In this document: in pieces, positions 1 to 6,474 of the stretch
Layout of the letters: the number at the start of each line of letters is the position of its first letter
Numbering within the stretch: the first letter of the stretch is position 1
Assembly: GCA_017514645.1 (NCBI GenBank)
Contig: JAFWJP010000019.1
Coordinates: 1 to 7,266, forward strand
Direction: 5' to 3'
Length of the DNA: 7,266 bases
Source of the DNA: Solobacterium sp.
GTDB lineage: Bacteria > Bacillota_I > Bacilli_A > Erysipelotrichales > Erysipelotrichaceae
Notes under the pieces: model-generated
What the model saw: only the letters and a program-made list of their open reading frames with translations
Told to the model about the DNA's origin: nothing
Databases searched by the model: none
Position numbers and translations under genes: made by a program

Positions 1-1
1 C

Positions 2-802
2 CTGGGTCTGATGAGCGATCATCTGCTGTCCGGTCAGGGTCTTGTACAGAGTTCAGCGCCTGCCCTCCTGATGGGAGTGTTCGCATTCGGCATACAGCTG
101 TATCTGGACTTTTCCGGTTATTCCGACATGGCGATCGGCCTGGGACAGATATTCGTCTTCCGTATTCCGGAGAACTTCCGGGATCCTTACCTGGCAGAGA
201 ACGCCTCCGATTTCTGGAGACGCTGGCATATATCCCTTTCCGGCTGGTTCCGGGACTATGTCTATATTCCTCTGGGCGGAAGCCGCAGGGGACACGTGAG
301 AACGATCATGAACCTGCTGATCGTATGGTTCCTGACGGGATTGTGGCACGGGGCAGACATTCCCTGTGTTCTGTGGGGTCTTCTGTGGGGTGTGTGGATC
401 ATTGCGGAGCGCTTTCTCATCCGTCCGGCAGAACGCGGCAGTGTCTTCCGGACGTTCTACCGCTGCCTGACCTTTGTGCTGGCAGTGTTCCTGTTCGTCC
501 TTCTGAAAGTCAACACCTTCAGCGAACTCTGCCTGCTTTGGGGCAGGATCTTCTCTCTCAGCGGCTGGACAGATCTGCAGATGCCGGTCCTGAAGCTCTG
601 GCTGCACGACGAATGGTTCTGGATCCTGATGGCTCTGGCGGTATCCTTCGGCCTGTTCCGCAGGCTTTATGATGCGCTGTACCGCCGGAATGCAGCGTTC
701 GCTGAACTGATCCGGACAGGGATCCTGCTGGGAGGATTTGTACTCTCTGTTTCCTTCATTGCCGGCAGTTCCTACAATCCGTTCCTGTATTTCCAGTTCT
801 AG
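2..802 (+). CDS. MBOAT-family polysaccharide O-acyltransferase (AlgI/DltB-like), 5' truncated by window edge
   Basis: This is the C-terminal part of a multi-pass membrane acyltransferase. Relatives such as AlgI and DltB move acyl groups from a cytoplasmic donor across the membrane to a partner protein that modifies a cell-surface polymer. The frame is open to the left edge with no stop, so the first Met in view (base 11) is probably internal. AlgI-type proteins usually run about 450-500 residues and only about 265 are present here. Numbered from that Met, the family block 'SDFWRRWHISLSGWFRDYVY' followed by IPLGG lies near residues 67-91 (His73). The second block, LTGLWHG, carries the invariant catalytic-type histidine at residue 113. 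Several hydrophobic helices follow, and the C-terminus NPFLYFQF is also typical. A DHHW-family gene starts 13 bases downstream; that pairing is the standard O-acetylation arrangement and implies co-transcription. The acylated polymer cannot be read from this sequence. Family assignment is very secure. Confidence 0.93.
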   Translation: MGLMSDHLLSGQGLVQSSAPALLMGVFAFGIQLYLDFSGYSDMAIGLGQIFVFRIPENFRDPYLAENASDFWRRWHISLSGWFRDYVYIPLGGSRRGHVRTIMNLLIVWFLTGLWHGADIPCVLWGLLWGVWIIAERFLIRPAERGSVFRTFYRCLTFVLAVFLFVLLKVNTFSELCLLWGRIFSLSGWTDLQMPVLKLWLHDEWFWILMALAVSFGLFRRLYDALYRRNAAFAELIRTGILLGGFVLSVSFIAGSSYNPFLYFQF

Positions 803-810
803 AAAGGAGA
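803..810 (+). promoter_or_regulatory. Ribosome binding site that fixes the start of the DHHW-PL11 gene
   Basis: AAAGGAGA ends five bases before the ATG at 816. The frame also opens upstream from an ATG at 738, but that start lies inside the acyltransferase gene, lacks a comparable site, and would put a polar extension before the membrane anchor. The start at 816 is therefore preferred. Confidence 0.85.
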
Positions 811-815
811 AAGCG

Positions 816-3788
816 ATGTTATCCGGTAAAACGATTGAACGCATCAAACTGATCTGTTCCCTTCTGTGCATGACCGCTTTGTCCGTGACCGGAGTCCTGA
901 CGGTCGTCAGGAACGACAACCGGATCCTCAAAGAGGATGCTGAAAAGACGGAGACCGCGCTTGCGGACGGGCTTCCTCTGCGCAGTCTGTTTCTGGAGCC
1001 TTCACGGGCAGCAGACAGTCTACTGCGGCGGAAATACTTCGGTGAAAGCCGGATCTATCTGAATCCGGACGGGATCTATCTGCAGGGAAGCGTATCCCAG
1101 AAGACGGATCCGGCATACGGAAACATCATGGATCTGTATCTTTACTGTGCGGAACATGATCTGAACTTTCTTTATGTGGTTCTTCCGGGAAAACCTTCCT
1201 CGGATACGGACCTGACGCAGTACGGGATCTCCTGTGCCCGGAACCAGACTGCGGATGAGATGCTGGAACGACTGCGGAATTCCGGTGTTCCCTGCATGGA
1301 TGCCAGAGAACTGTTCCGGGATGATTTCTACGATATGTTCTACCGGACGGACTATCACTGGACAGCGGATGCCGGTCTCAGAACGTCAAAGGCACTGCTG
1401 GAGAAGCTGAACGGTTCCTTCGGATACCGCTTTGATACAGATCTGCTGGACGCGGATCGCTTCCGCCGTACGGTATATCCGGATTTCTGGGTCGGTGAGA
1501 TCGGTCAGAAAGTCCTGGACAGCCACGGCGGCAAGGATGACCTGATCCTTCTGGAACCGGAATATCCGGTACATCTGAACTACCGGAATCTGACAAAGGA
1601 CGTTACGGCAGAAGGCGGATTTGAGATCCTGACATACCCTCAGGTACTGGACCTGAAGCATAGTTCACCGTACTATTACTACCTTGGCGGCAACGATACG
1701 GCAGAGATCGGCAATACAGAGCAGGAGGAAGGAAATCTACTGCTGATCAAGGATTCCTTTTCCAATCTGATGGTTCCGTTCCTGTCGCTTGCGGCAGAGC
1801 ACATCACCGCGTGGGATATGCGCAATGATCCGGATATCTGCAGCTATCTGGAAGATCATCCGGAAACGGAAACGGTCATCCTTGCCTACAATATTTCCTT
1901 TGTGCCGACATCGCGGATGAATGATTTCCGGTGTCCGGAAACAGAAAGCGATACACTGCAGATGGAGTATCTTGACAGAGGCACGGTCGCGGTGAAAACG
2001 GACAGCGGTGTATTCCTGTCCTGGCGGCTTTTGGGAACGGAAGCGTACGATACGGTATTTGAAATACTGCGGAACGGTGAGATCATTGCGTCGGTCGGCG
2101 ACCGTACGAACATGACAGATCCGGAGGGAACTGCGGAAGACATCTATACTGTCAGGGCGGTCGGAGAAACGGACGGTGACAGTGCAGCGGTTCTGCCGGA
2201 ACAGCGCCTCGGGATCCCGCTGGATCCGCCGGTGGATGAGGAATGCACCTACACGGCAAACGACGCGGCCTGTGCCGATCTGGACGGAGACGGCAGGTAT
2301 GAACTCATTCTGAAATGGGAGCCCTCCAATGCGTTCGACAGCGGTGAACAGGGTCAGCCGACAGGAAACGTATACATTGACGCGTACAGGCTGGACGGTA
2401 CCAGACTGTGGCGGATGGATCTCGGCACCAATATCCCCGCCGGCGCACATTTCACGCAGATCGCTGCCTATGACTTTGATCTGGACGGAAAGGCCGAACT
2501 GGCATTCAAGACTGCACCGGGCACAAAGGACGGTACCGGGCACTATGTCAGTGAAGTTTCCCTGATCGAAGCGATCCGCAGTACGGACAATACAGCGGAT
2601 CTCAGACACAAGGAAGATGGTTCTGAGAGCTATGGCCGGGCACTCTGCGGTGACGAATACTATACCGTTTTCTGCGGAGAGACCGGAGAAGCGCTGGATA
2701 CGGTGTATTATCCGTTCCCCCGGGGTGACCTGAAGAGCTGGGGCGATGACCGCGGGAACCGTTCCGAGCGCTATCTGTGCGCAGCGGCTTATCTTGATGG
2801 AATTCACCCGAACGTGATCACCTGGCGGGGCTATTACGGCAGAACGACCGCAGCAGCCTACCGGCTCATCAACAAGCGCCTGGTACTGACAGATACATTC
2901 GACTCGGACAAAGCCGGAAAGGAATATGAAGGCCAGGGCGGACACAGTCTGTCCGTGGGTGACGCGGACAATGACGGCAGGGATGAGATCTTCTGCGGTT
3001 CCCTTGTCCTGGACGATGATCTGTCGGTCCTCTGGTGCTCGGAACGGGGGCACGGAGACGCCCAGCATCTGGCTGACTATGATCCGGAACATCCTGGTCC
3101 AGAGTATTTCTGTGTCCACGAAACGGCACCTTACGGCATGACACTGTATGATGCGGCAGACGGTACCGAATTGTTCCATAGTGACGGAAAACAGGATACC
3201 GGAAGAGGTATGATGGCACATACAGGTCTTACAGACGGTTATTGTGAATTCTGGAGCGCATCCGGTACCGGAAGCGATGACTACGAACAGTCTGCTGTCT
3301 ATGCGTCCTTCGGCGGAACGGATATCCGGACAGCCGAAGCCGTACCTTCTTCGGAGAACTTCCGGATCTTCTGGAACGGAGATCTTTACGATGAACTGCT
3401 GGACGGTACGGAAGATGACCGGATCATGATTACAGATAAAGCCGGCAGGGAAGAGATCCTTCCGGAGGGTGTGACAAACAACGGCACCAAGCACAACGTG
3501 TGCCTGAGTGCGGATCTCTTCGGCGACTGGCGCGAAGAGATCGTGGTACGTTCGGAAGACAGCAGGATGCTGTGGGTGTATACGACAGTCATTCCTTCGG
3601 AGTGCCGGATGTATACATTGATGCATGATCGAACATACAGGATGCAGGCTGCTGCCCAGAATGCCGGGTACAGCCAGCCTCCGCATACCGGTTATGTGAT
3701 CAGTGAGGATGACAGAGTGGATCAGCGTGCCGCATCCTGCCGTATCCGTACGGTCCATGACGGAAAAGAACACGTACGTGAGCCGTGA
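816..3788 (+). CDS. Membrane-anchored fusion of a DHHW (AlgX/AlgJ-like) domain and a PL11 rhamnogalacturonan lyase
   Basis: This 990-residue protein has two recognisable halves. Residues about 11-31 are one hydrophobic segment without an obvious cleavage site, so a signal anchor is likely and the rest should face outside. Residues about 60-375 match the DHHW family, SGNH-like partners of MBOAT acetyltransferases. The motif DYHW gives Asp179 and His181, and KDSFSN gives the candidate nucleophile Ser314, so the catalytic set looks intact. From about residue 382 (QMEYLDRG) the sequence becomes a full polysaccharide lyase family 11 module, as in Bacillus YesW/YesX. It begins with the Fn3-like segment VFLSWRLLGT. 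It continues with calcium-site motifs of DxDxDG type at 488, 553 and 716, the blocks RGYYGRT (671-677), GQGGHS (706-711) and HGDAQH (746-751), and the terminal MHD...QPPHTG block near the C-terminus. PL11 enzymes cleave rhamnose-galacturonate backbones by beta-elimination. PL11 proteins normally follow a cleaved signal peptide; here the DHHW domain occupies that place. No stop or frame change is seen at the junction. Whether both halves are active is inference. Confidence 0.9.
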   Translation: MLSGKTIERIKLICSLLCMTALSVTGVLTVVRNDNRILKEDAEKTETALADGLPLRSLFLEPSRAADSLLRRKYFGESRIYLNPDGIYLQGSVSQKTDPAYGNIMDLYLYCAEHDLNFLYVVLPGKPSSDTDLTQYGISCARNQTADEMLERLRNSGVPCMDARELFRDDFYDMFYRTDYHWTADAGLRTSKALLEKLNGSFGYRFDTDLLDADRFRRTVYPDFWVGEIGQKVLDSHGGKDDLILLEPEYPVHLNYRNLTKDVTAEGGFEILTYPQVLDLKHSSPYYYYLGGNDTAEIGNTEQEEGNLLLIKDSFSNLMVPFLSLAAEHITAWDMRNDPDICSYLEDHPETETVILAYNISFVPTSRMNDFRCPETESDTLQMEYLDRGTVAVKTDSGVFLSWRLLGTEAYDTVFEILRNGEIIASVGDRTNMTDPEGTAEDIYTVRAVGETDGDSAAVLPEQRLGIPLDPPVDEECTYTANDAACADLDGDGRYELILKWEPSNAFDSGEQGQPTGNVYIDAYRLDGTRLWRMDLGTNIPAGAHFTQIAAYDFDLDGKAELAFKTAPGTKDGTGHYVSEVSLIEAIRSTDNTADLRHKEDGSESYGRALCGDEYYTVFCGETGEALDTVYYPFPRGDLKSWGDDRGNRSERYLCAAAYLDGIHPNVITWRGYYGRTTAAAYRLINKRLVLTDTFDSDKAGKEYEGQGGHSLSVGDADNDGRDEIFCGSLVLDDDLSVLWCSERGHGDAQHLADYDPEHPGPEYFCVHETAPYGMTLYDAADGTELFHSDGKQDTGRGMMAHTGLTDGYCEFWSASGTGSDDYEQSAVYASFGGTDIRTAEAVPSSENFRIFWNGDLYDELLDGTEDDRIMITDKAGREEILPEGVTNNGTKHNVCLSADLFGDWREEIVVRSEDSRMLWVYTTVIPSECRMYTLMHDRTYRMQAAAQNAGYSQPPHTGYVISEDDRVDQRAASCRIRTVHDGKEHVREP

Positions 3789-3794
3789 AATCAG

Positions 3795-3800
3795 TATAAT
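3795..3800 (+). promoter_or_regulatory. Possible weak internal -10 element before the rhomboid gene
   Basis: A perfect TATAAT lies in the 34-base gap between the fusion gene and the rhomboid gene. No convincing -35 hexamer sits 16-18 bases upstream and there is no extended TG. It may be chance, or it may give secondary expression of the downstream genes. Confidence 0.3.
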
Positions 3801-3807
3801 AGAGGAA

Positions 3808-3815
3808 AAGGAGGA
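3808..3815 (+). promoter_or_regulatory. Ribosome binding site that fixes the rhomboid start
   Basis: AAGGAGGA sits seven bases before the ATG at 3823. The same frame is open from 3703, but that upstream part overlaps the end of the lyase gene in another frame and encodes a polar stretch unlike a rhomboid N-terminus. Confidence 0.85.
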
Positions 3816-3822
3816 CGGAAGG

Positions 3823-4356
3823 ATGATAGCTGCATATGCGGTCATAGCGGTCTGTGCGGGAATCTATCTGTTCAAGGTAGTCAGGGGCGGCATCAACGGG
3901 AAGAATGAACTTCTCCGCTATGCTCTGATTCCCATGCAGGTCAAGCGCGGACAAAGATACCGGCTTCTGACATCTGGGTTTGTTCATCTGGAGGCCATGC
4001 ATATTCTGGTCAATATGTATTCTCTGTACAATCTGGGTGCTATGGAATACATCCTGGGACATTTCCGCTTCCTTGTAATCCTTCTGGCGTCCATTGTAGG
4101 CGGCGGTCTGATGTGTACGTATTTCGGGCGTCAGGACACGGCGACGGTCGGAATCTCCGGCGGTCTGTACGGTCTTCTGGCAGCGTATATCGTCTGGCTG
4201 TTCAAAACAGGTCTGATGTGGCGGGCATCGGTACGTTTAAGCGTACTGAGGATCGTGGCGGTCAACCTGGTCATCAATTTCATGCCGGGGATTTCCCGGC
4301 AGGGACATGCGGGCGGTTTCCTGACCGGTCTCATTATGTCCGTGTTCATGCTTTAG
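3823..4356 (+). CDS. Rhomboid family intramembrane serine protease
   Basis: This is a compact 177-residue polytopic protein that should cut transmembrane segments of other proteins within the membrane. The catalytic signature is complete: His60 and Asn64 in the H-x3-N motif of the second helix, the nucleophile Ser112 in GISGG, and His162 in QGHAGG of the last helix. About six hydrophobic segments can be placed, near 2-20, 53-75, 82-101, 108-127, 140-155 and 160-177. The length fits the minimal six-helix bacterial form with no extra cytosolic domain. The gene lies 34 bases after the DHHW-lyase gene and 10 bases before the HAD gene, so it is probably translated from the same mRNA. Its substrate is unknown; the single-pass anchored protein encoded next door is a candidate by position only. 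Confidence 0.93.
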   Translation: MIAAYAVIAVCAGIYLFKVVRGGINGKNELLRYALIPMQVKRGQRYRLLTSGFVHLEAMHILVNMYSLYNLGAMEYILGHFRFLVILLASIVGGGLMCTYFGRQDTATVGISGGLYGLLAAYIVWLFKTGLMWRASVRLSVLRIVAVNLVINFMPGISRQGHAGGFLTGLIMSVFML

Positions 4357-4366
4357 AGAGGGTTTT

Positions 4367-5074
4367 ATGCAGGCGATACTGTTTGATCTGGACGGCACGC
4401 TGCTGCCGATGGACAACGACGACTTTATACGGGTCTATTTCGGATATCTGGCAAAAGCGGCATACGGCTGGGGCTATACCGACAGCAAACACCTGGTTGA
4501 TTCCATCTGGAAGGGTGTTTATGCCATGTACGGCAACGACGGGAAACGGACAAACGATCTGGTCTTCTGGGATGTGTTCCGGAAGGAGATGGACCGGGAC
4601 CTGACGGGAATCGAGGAACACTTCTCGCATTTCTACCTGCATGAATTCGATCAGGCAAAGGAAGCAGTAACTCCGGCACCGCTGGCGAAAGAAGTGATTC
4701 AGGCAGCACATGCTAAGGCGGACAAGGTCATACTGGCGACCAATGCGCTGTTTCCGATGGAGGCCTATGTGACCAGACTGTCCTGGATCGGACTGAAGAT
4801 CGATGACGTTGACGACATCACGGACTATACGCGCTATTCCTACTGCAAACCGGATCCGCGGTATTTCAAGGAGATCCTGGAACGTCACCATCTGGATGCG
4901 GAAGAATGTCTGGTCATCGGAAATGATATGGATGAGGATGTTATGGCGGCAGCCGGCGCGGGGATCCGGAGTTTTCTGGTGACCGACTACCTGATCAACA
5001 GAAAGAACCGGCCGGTGGAATGCCCGAACGGTACGTATGCGGATATGCTCGCGTATATTCTTGCAGAGGAGTAA
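4367..5074 (+). CDS. HAD-superfamily hydrolase (probable small-molecule phosphatase)
   Basis: This is a 235-residue soluble protein with all four HAD motifs in order. Motif I is DLDGT with nucleophile Asp7 and acid/base Asp9. Motif II is Thr125 in ILATNA. Motif III is Lys161 in CKPDPRYF. Motif IV is GNDMDEDV with metal-binding Asp187 and Asp191. The helical stretch between motifs I and II (roughly 16-95) is the place of a C1 cap, as in phosphoglycolate-phosphatase and haloacid-dehalogenase relatives. It should therefore be a cytoplasmic Mg-dependent phosphatase acting on a small phosphorylated metabolite. The substrate cannot be deduced. It starts 10 bases after the rhomboid stop, with GAGAGGG as a moderate ribosome binding site, and its stop is two bases from the next start. 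Nothing in its sequence ties it to polysaccharide work, so it may simply share the transcript. Confidence 0.92.
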   Translation: MQAILFDLDGTLLPMDNDDFIRVYFGYLAKAAYGWGYTDSKHLVDSIWKGVYAMYGNDGKRTNDLVFWDVFRKEMDRDLTGIEEHFSHFYLHEFDQAKEAVTPAPLAKEVIQAAHAKADKVILATNALFPMEAYVTRLSWIGLKIDDVDDITDYTRYSYCKPDPRYFKEILERHHLDAEECLVIGNDMDEDVMAAAGAGIRSFLVTDYLINRKNRPVECPNGTYADMLAYILAEE

Positions 5075-5076
5075 CT

Positions 5077-5235
5077 ATGGAAGAAAAGAAAACAGGATAC
5101 CGGGCTGATCACTGCAGCGGATGTTCCAATCATTGCCATCTGTCATCACCGCGGTGTATGATCGGTATGCGCCACCGCATCAACATCGGCTGGAAGGACG
5201 AGCCGGAAGAAAAGAAAGACGATAAAACCGCCTGA
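5077..5235 (+). CDS. Small cysteine-rich, probably metal-binding protein
   Basis: A 52-residue protein with four cysteines, Cys13, Cys16, Cys20 and Cys27, spaced C-x2-C-x3-C-x6-C, and with His12, His19 and His21 interleaved. The tail after residue 38 is charged and lysine/acid rich. The cluster is the size of a zinc site or a small iron-sulfur site, but no named family is recognised and no enzyme core is present. The start at 5077 is chosen because AGAGGAG (5065-5071), inside the end of the HAD gene, sits five bases before it; the earlier in-frame ATG at 5020 would overlap the HAD gene by 55 bases and has no comparable site. Coupling to the HAD gene looks translational. Its stop codon lies inside the operon terminator. 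Reality as a gene is supported by this spacing and by the ordered cysteines. Confidence 0.75.
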   Translation: MEEKKTGYRADHCSGCSNHCHLSSPRCMIGMRHRINIGWKDEPEEKKDDKTA

Positions 5236-5254
5236 AACGCTCAGCGCGGTTTTT
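5224..5254 (+). terminator. Intrinsic terminator at the end of the five-gene operon
   Basis: AAAACCGC (5224-5231) pairs perfectly with GCGGTTTT (5246-5253). The inner CTGA (5232-5235) pairs with TCAG (5241-5244), leaving one bulged C at 5245 and a five-base loop. Five T residues end the right arm. The A-rich left arm would give a matching U tract on the opposite strand, so it may work in both directions. It contains the TGA of the cysteine-rich gene. Confidence 0.88.
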
Positions 5255-5264
5255 ACAGAAACAT

Positions 5265-6278
5265 ATGAACCAACGAACAAAACAGATACTGTCCTATATA
5301 CTACGTTTCCTGGTACTGGGTGTGATCCTGTACTGGTTTTTCGGCAGGAACGCTGAGACATTGAAGGAGACGATCTCACGCCTGACTCTGCCGAGTGCAG
5401 CGCTGCTCATCGCACTGGGACTGCTGTACTACATTGCGGACGGCTGGAGCTATGCCCGGTGTTTCCGGGGTATCTGCAGTTTCAGCATCCTGGAAGGTAC
5501 TGAGATGGCATTCCTTACCTTCTTTGCGACAGTCGTGACATCCGGTGCCGGTTCGATTCCCATAAAAGCGTATTATCTGCACCGGAAAGGTCTGGGTATT
5601 TCAACGTCTGCCGGTGTCTTCTACAGCAATTACATCCTGCACAAGGTCAGTACAGGCGTTCTGGCGCTGATCCTGCTGGTGATCTCTGTTCCGCTGAGGC
5701 TGTATTCTGCAGACGGTCTGGTACCGTATCTGCTCTACGGCTTTGCCTTCTGCGTCGTTATGAACGGTTCCATGGCTGCAGCAGCGTTCATTCCGGCATT
5801 CAATCGTCTCCTGCACCGTCTCGCAGGTCTGCTGCCGAAGAAGCTGGAAAAGCAGAAGGCAAAGCTGAATGAACAGCTGGATCTTCTGAGCGGAGAAGTC
5901 CGGACGATGCTGATGGACAGGAAAAAGGATCTGGATGTTACAGCGATCCACGCCCTGAAATTTCTCTCACTTGGTATTCTCTGCGCCTGCAGTACGCGCC
6001 TGCTGTTCCCGGAGATCCCGTTCCGGACACCAATGATCTCCATGTGTCTGGTCATGATGCTGGGAGGTGCATTGCCGAATGTATCGGGTATGGGCGGGAT
6101 TGAGTTTGCGTTCCGGCTCATCTTCCTGCGCTTTCTGACAGAGCAGGAAATGACAGCCGCACTGCTGAACTACCGTCTGGCAAACTATCTTGTACCGTTT
6201 CTCATCAGTGTTCTTGTCTTACTGAAGAACTCCAGGCATCTGCAGCTGAAAGAAGAGCAGACATCCGCCTCTGAGTGA
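5265..6278 (+). CDS. Flippase-like integral membrane protein (LPG synthase TM region family, PF03706/YbhN-like)
   Basis: A 337-residue polytopic protein resembling the N-terminal flippase half of MprF without the aminoacyl-phospholipid synthase half (full MprF is about 840 residues). Family marks are ATVVTSGAGSIPIKAYYL (88-105) and the late block LGGALPNVSGMGGIE (266-280), with the small-residue/Pro-Gly-Gly-Glu pattern typical of these proteins. Hydrophobic segments lie near 11-27, 41-60, 81-105, 115-145, 151-178, 228-249, 255-292 and 298-320. Residues 181-226 form a basic, probably cytoplasmic loop. Members move lipids or lipid-linked groups between membrane leaflets; the cargo here is unknown. 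The Met at 5265 is chosen because it precedes the first membrane segment and no other good start exists, but no Shine-Dalgarno sequence is visible and the operon terminator ends 10 bases before it. Expression may depend on terminator read-through. Confidence 0.88.
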   Translation: MNQRTKQILSYILRFLVLGVILYWFFGRNAETLKETISRLTLPSAALLIALGLLYYIADGWSYARCFRGICSFSILEGTEMAFLTFFATVVTSGAGSIPIKAYYLHRKGLGISTSAGVFYSNYILHKVSTGVLALILLVISVPLRLYSADGLVPYLLYGFAFCVVMNGSMAAAAFIPAFNRLLHRLAGLLPKKLEKQKAKLNEQLDLLSGEVRTMLMDRKKDLDVTAIHALKFLSLGILCACSTRLLFPEIPFRTPMISMCLVMMLGGALPNVSGMGGIEFAFRLIFLRFLTEQEMTAALLNYRLANYLVPFLISVLVLLKNSRHLQLKEEQTSASE

Positions 6279-6284
6279 TATAAT
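6276..6284 (+). promoter_or_regulatory. Extended -10 promoter for a short plus-strand RNA
   Basis: TGATATAAT gives a consensus TATAAT at 6279-6284 preceded by the extended TGn element. CAGACA at 6258-6263 is a partial -35 match (4 of 6) at a short 15-base spacing; an extended -10 can act with a poor -35. The TG of the element lies in the flippase stop codon. The expected start of transcription is near 6291. Confidence 0.7.
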
Positions 6285-6290
6285 GGAACT

Positions 6291-6369
6291 GTAAAAGGAT
6301 CACCGGCAACGGCTGTCCTTCGGATTAACGGAAATGACCGCTAACGGTGGGACGCAGAGCGGTCATTTT
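6291..6369 (+). ncRNA. Putative antisense RNA antitoxin
   Basis: This is an inferred RNA of about 79 nt running from the promoter at 6276-6284 to the hairpin terminator at 6332-6369. The 5' part can fold as AAGGAU...GUCCUU (6295-6300 with 6315-6320) closing CCG-GCAA-CGG (6303-6312), a GNRA tetraloop hairpin. Its 3' half is the terminator hairpin and is fully complementary to the 3' end of the small minus-strand gene. The stretch TCCTTCGG (6316-6323) is complementary, with one bulged G, to the Shine-Dalgarno region of that gene. Contact with both ends of a convergent toxin message is the arrangement known for RNAII of the par/fst system. No open reading frame of note lies in it. The 5' hairpin read on the minus strand ends in TCCTTTT and could also stop the toxin transcript. 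Confidence 0.62.
6332..6369. terminator. Shared bidirectional terminator of the convergent RNA pair
   Basis: AAATGACCGCT (6332-6342) and AGCGGTCATTT (6358-6368) form a perfect 11-bp stem with a 15-base loop. The plus-strand tail has four T residues and the minus-strand tail three, so termination is plausible both ways and better on the plus strand. The last codons and the TAG of the minus-strand peptide lie within it. Confidence 0.75.
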
Positions 6370-6460
6370 CAGTTAACTTATACTGGGACAACTGAAGTCC
6401 GAGGGCGATCGCGCTGATCGTCAGGGACAATACAGAGATCACAATACTGATAACTTCCAT
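6341..6460 (-). CDS. Small single-membrane-segment peptide, putative type I (Fst/holin-like) toxin
   Basis: A 39-residue peptide. Residues 2-23 form one uninterrupted hydrophobic segment (EVISIVISVLSLTISAIALG and on), followed by a polar tail containing KLTENDRSASHR. This composition is that of membrane-acting toxins of type I toxin-antitoxin systems, sometimes annotated as putative holin-like toxins. The start at 6460 is chosen because AAGGAGGG lies six bases before it; an ATG at 6466 in the same frame touches that site and is unlikely. The frame stays open upstream to 6649, but that part reads as non-membrane arginine/serine-rich sequence across the leader hairpin and is probably untranslated. 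The gene converges on the plus-strand RNA at 6291-6369, and the two share a terminator. I see no clear promoter for it. It could instead be an ordinary small membrane protein; no close named family is recalled. Confidence 0.65.
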   Translation of the reverse strand: MEVISIVISVLSLTISAIALGLQLSQYKLTENDRSASHR

Positions 6461-6466
6461 ATACAT

Positions 6467-6474
6467 CCCTCCTT
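6467..6474 (-). promoter_or_regulatory. Ribosome binding site of the putative toxin gene
   Basis: On the minus strand this reads AAGGAGGG, near-consensus, six bases before the ATG at 6460. It sits directly after the leader stem-loop at 6475-6506 and overlaps the second copy of the repeat that the antisense RNA can pair with. Confidence 0.7.

Noticed and set aside
53..931. Minus-strand open frame opposite the acyltransferase
   Set aside because: Composition is that of reversed coding sequence, and it covers two real gene ends on the plus strand.
1962..1964. Internal ATG at the domain junction as the start of a separate lyase gene
   Set aside because: No Shine-Dalgarno precedes it, there is no stop between the halves, and a free start there would leave the lyase without a signal peptide.
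2271..2300. DLDGDG motif as a dockerin or EF-hand domain
   Set aside because: There is no paired dockerin repeat. This motif and those near 2472 and 2961 fall at the calcium sites expected in the PL11 fold.
1737..3845. Minus-strand open frame of about 700 codons opposite the lyase half
   Set aside because: It is the shadow of the real plus-strand gene: no ribosome binding site, no recognisable domain, and the plus strand matches PL11 throughout.
4113..4604. Plus-strand frame bridging the rhomboid and HAD genes
   Set aside because: It overlaps two genes with complete catalytic motifs in other frames and has no motif of its own.
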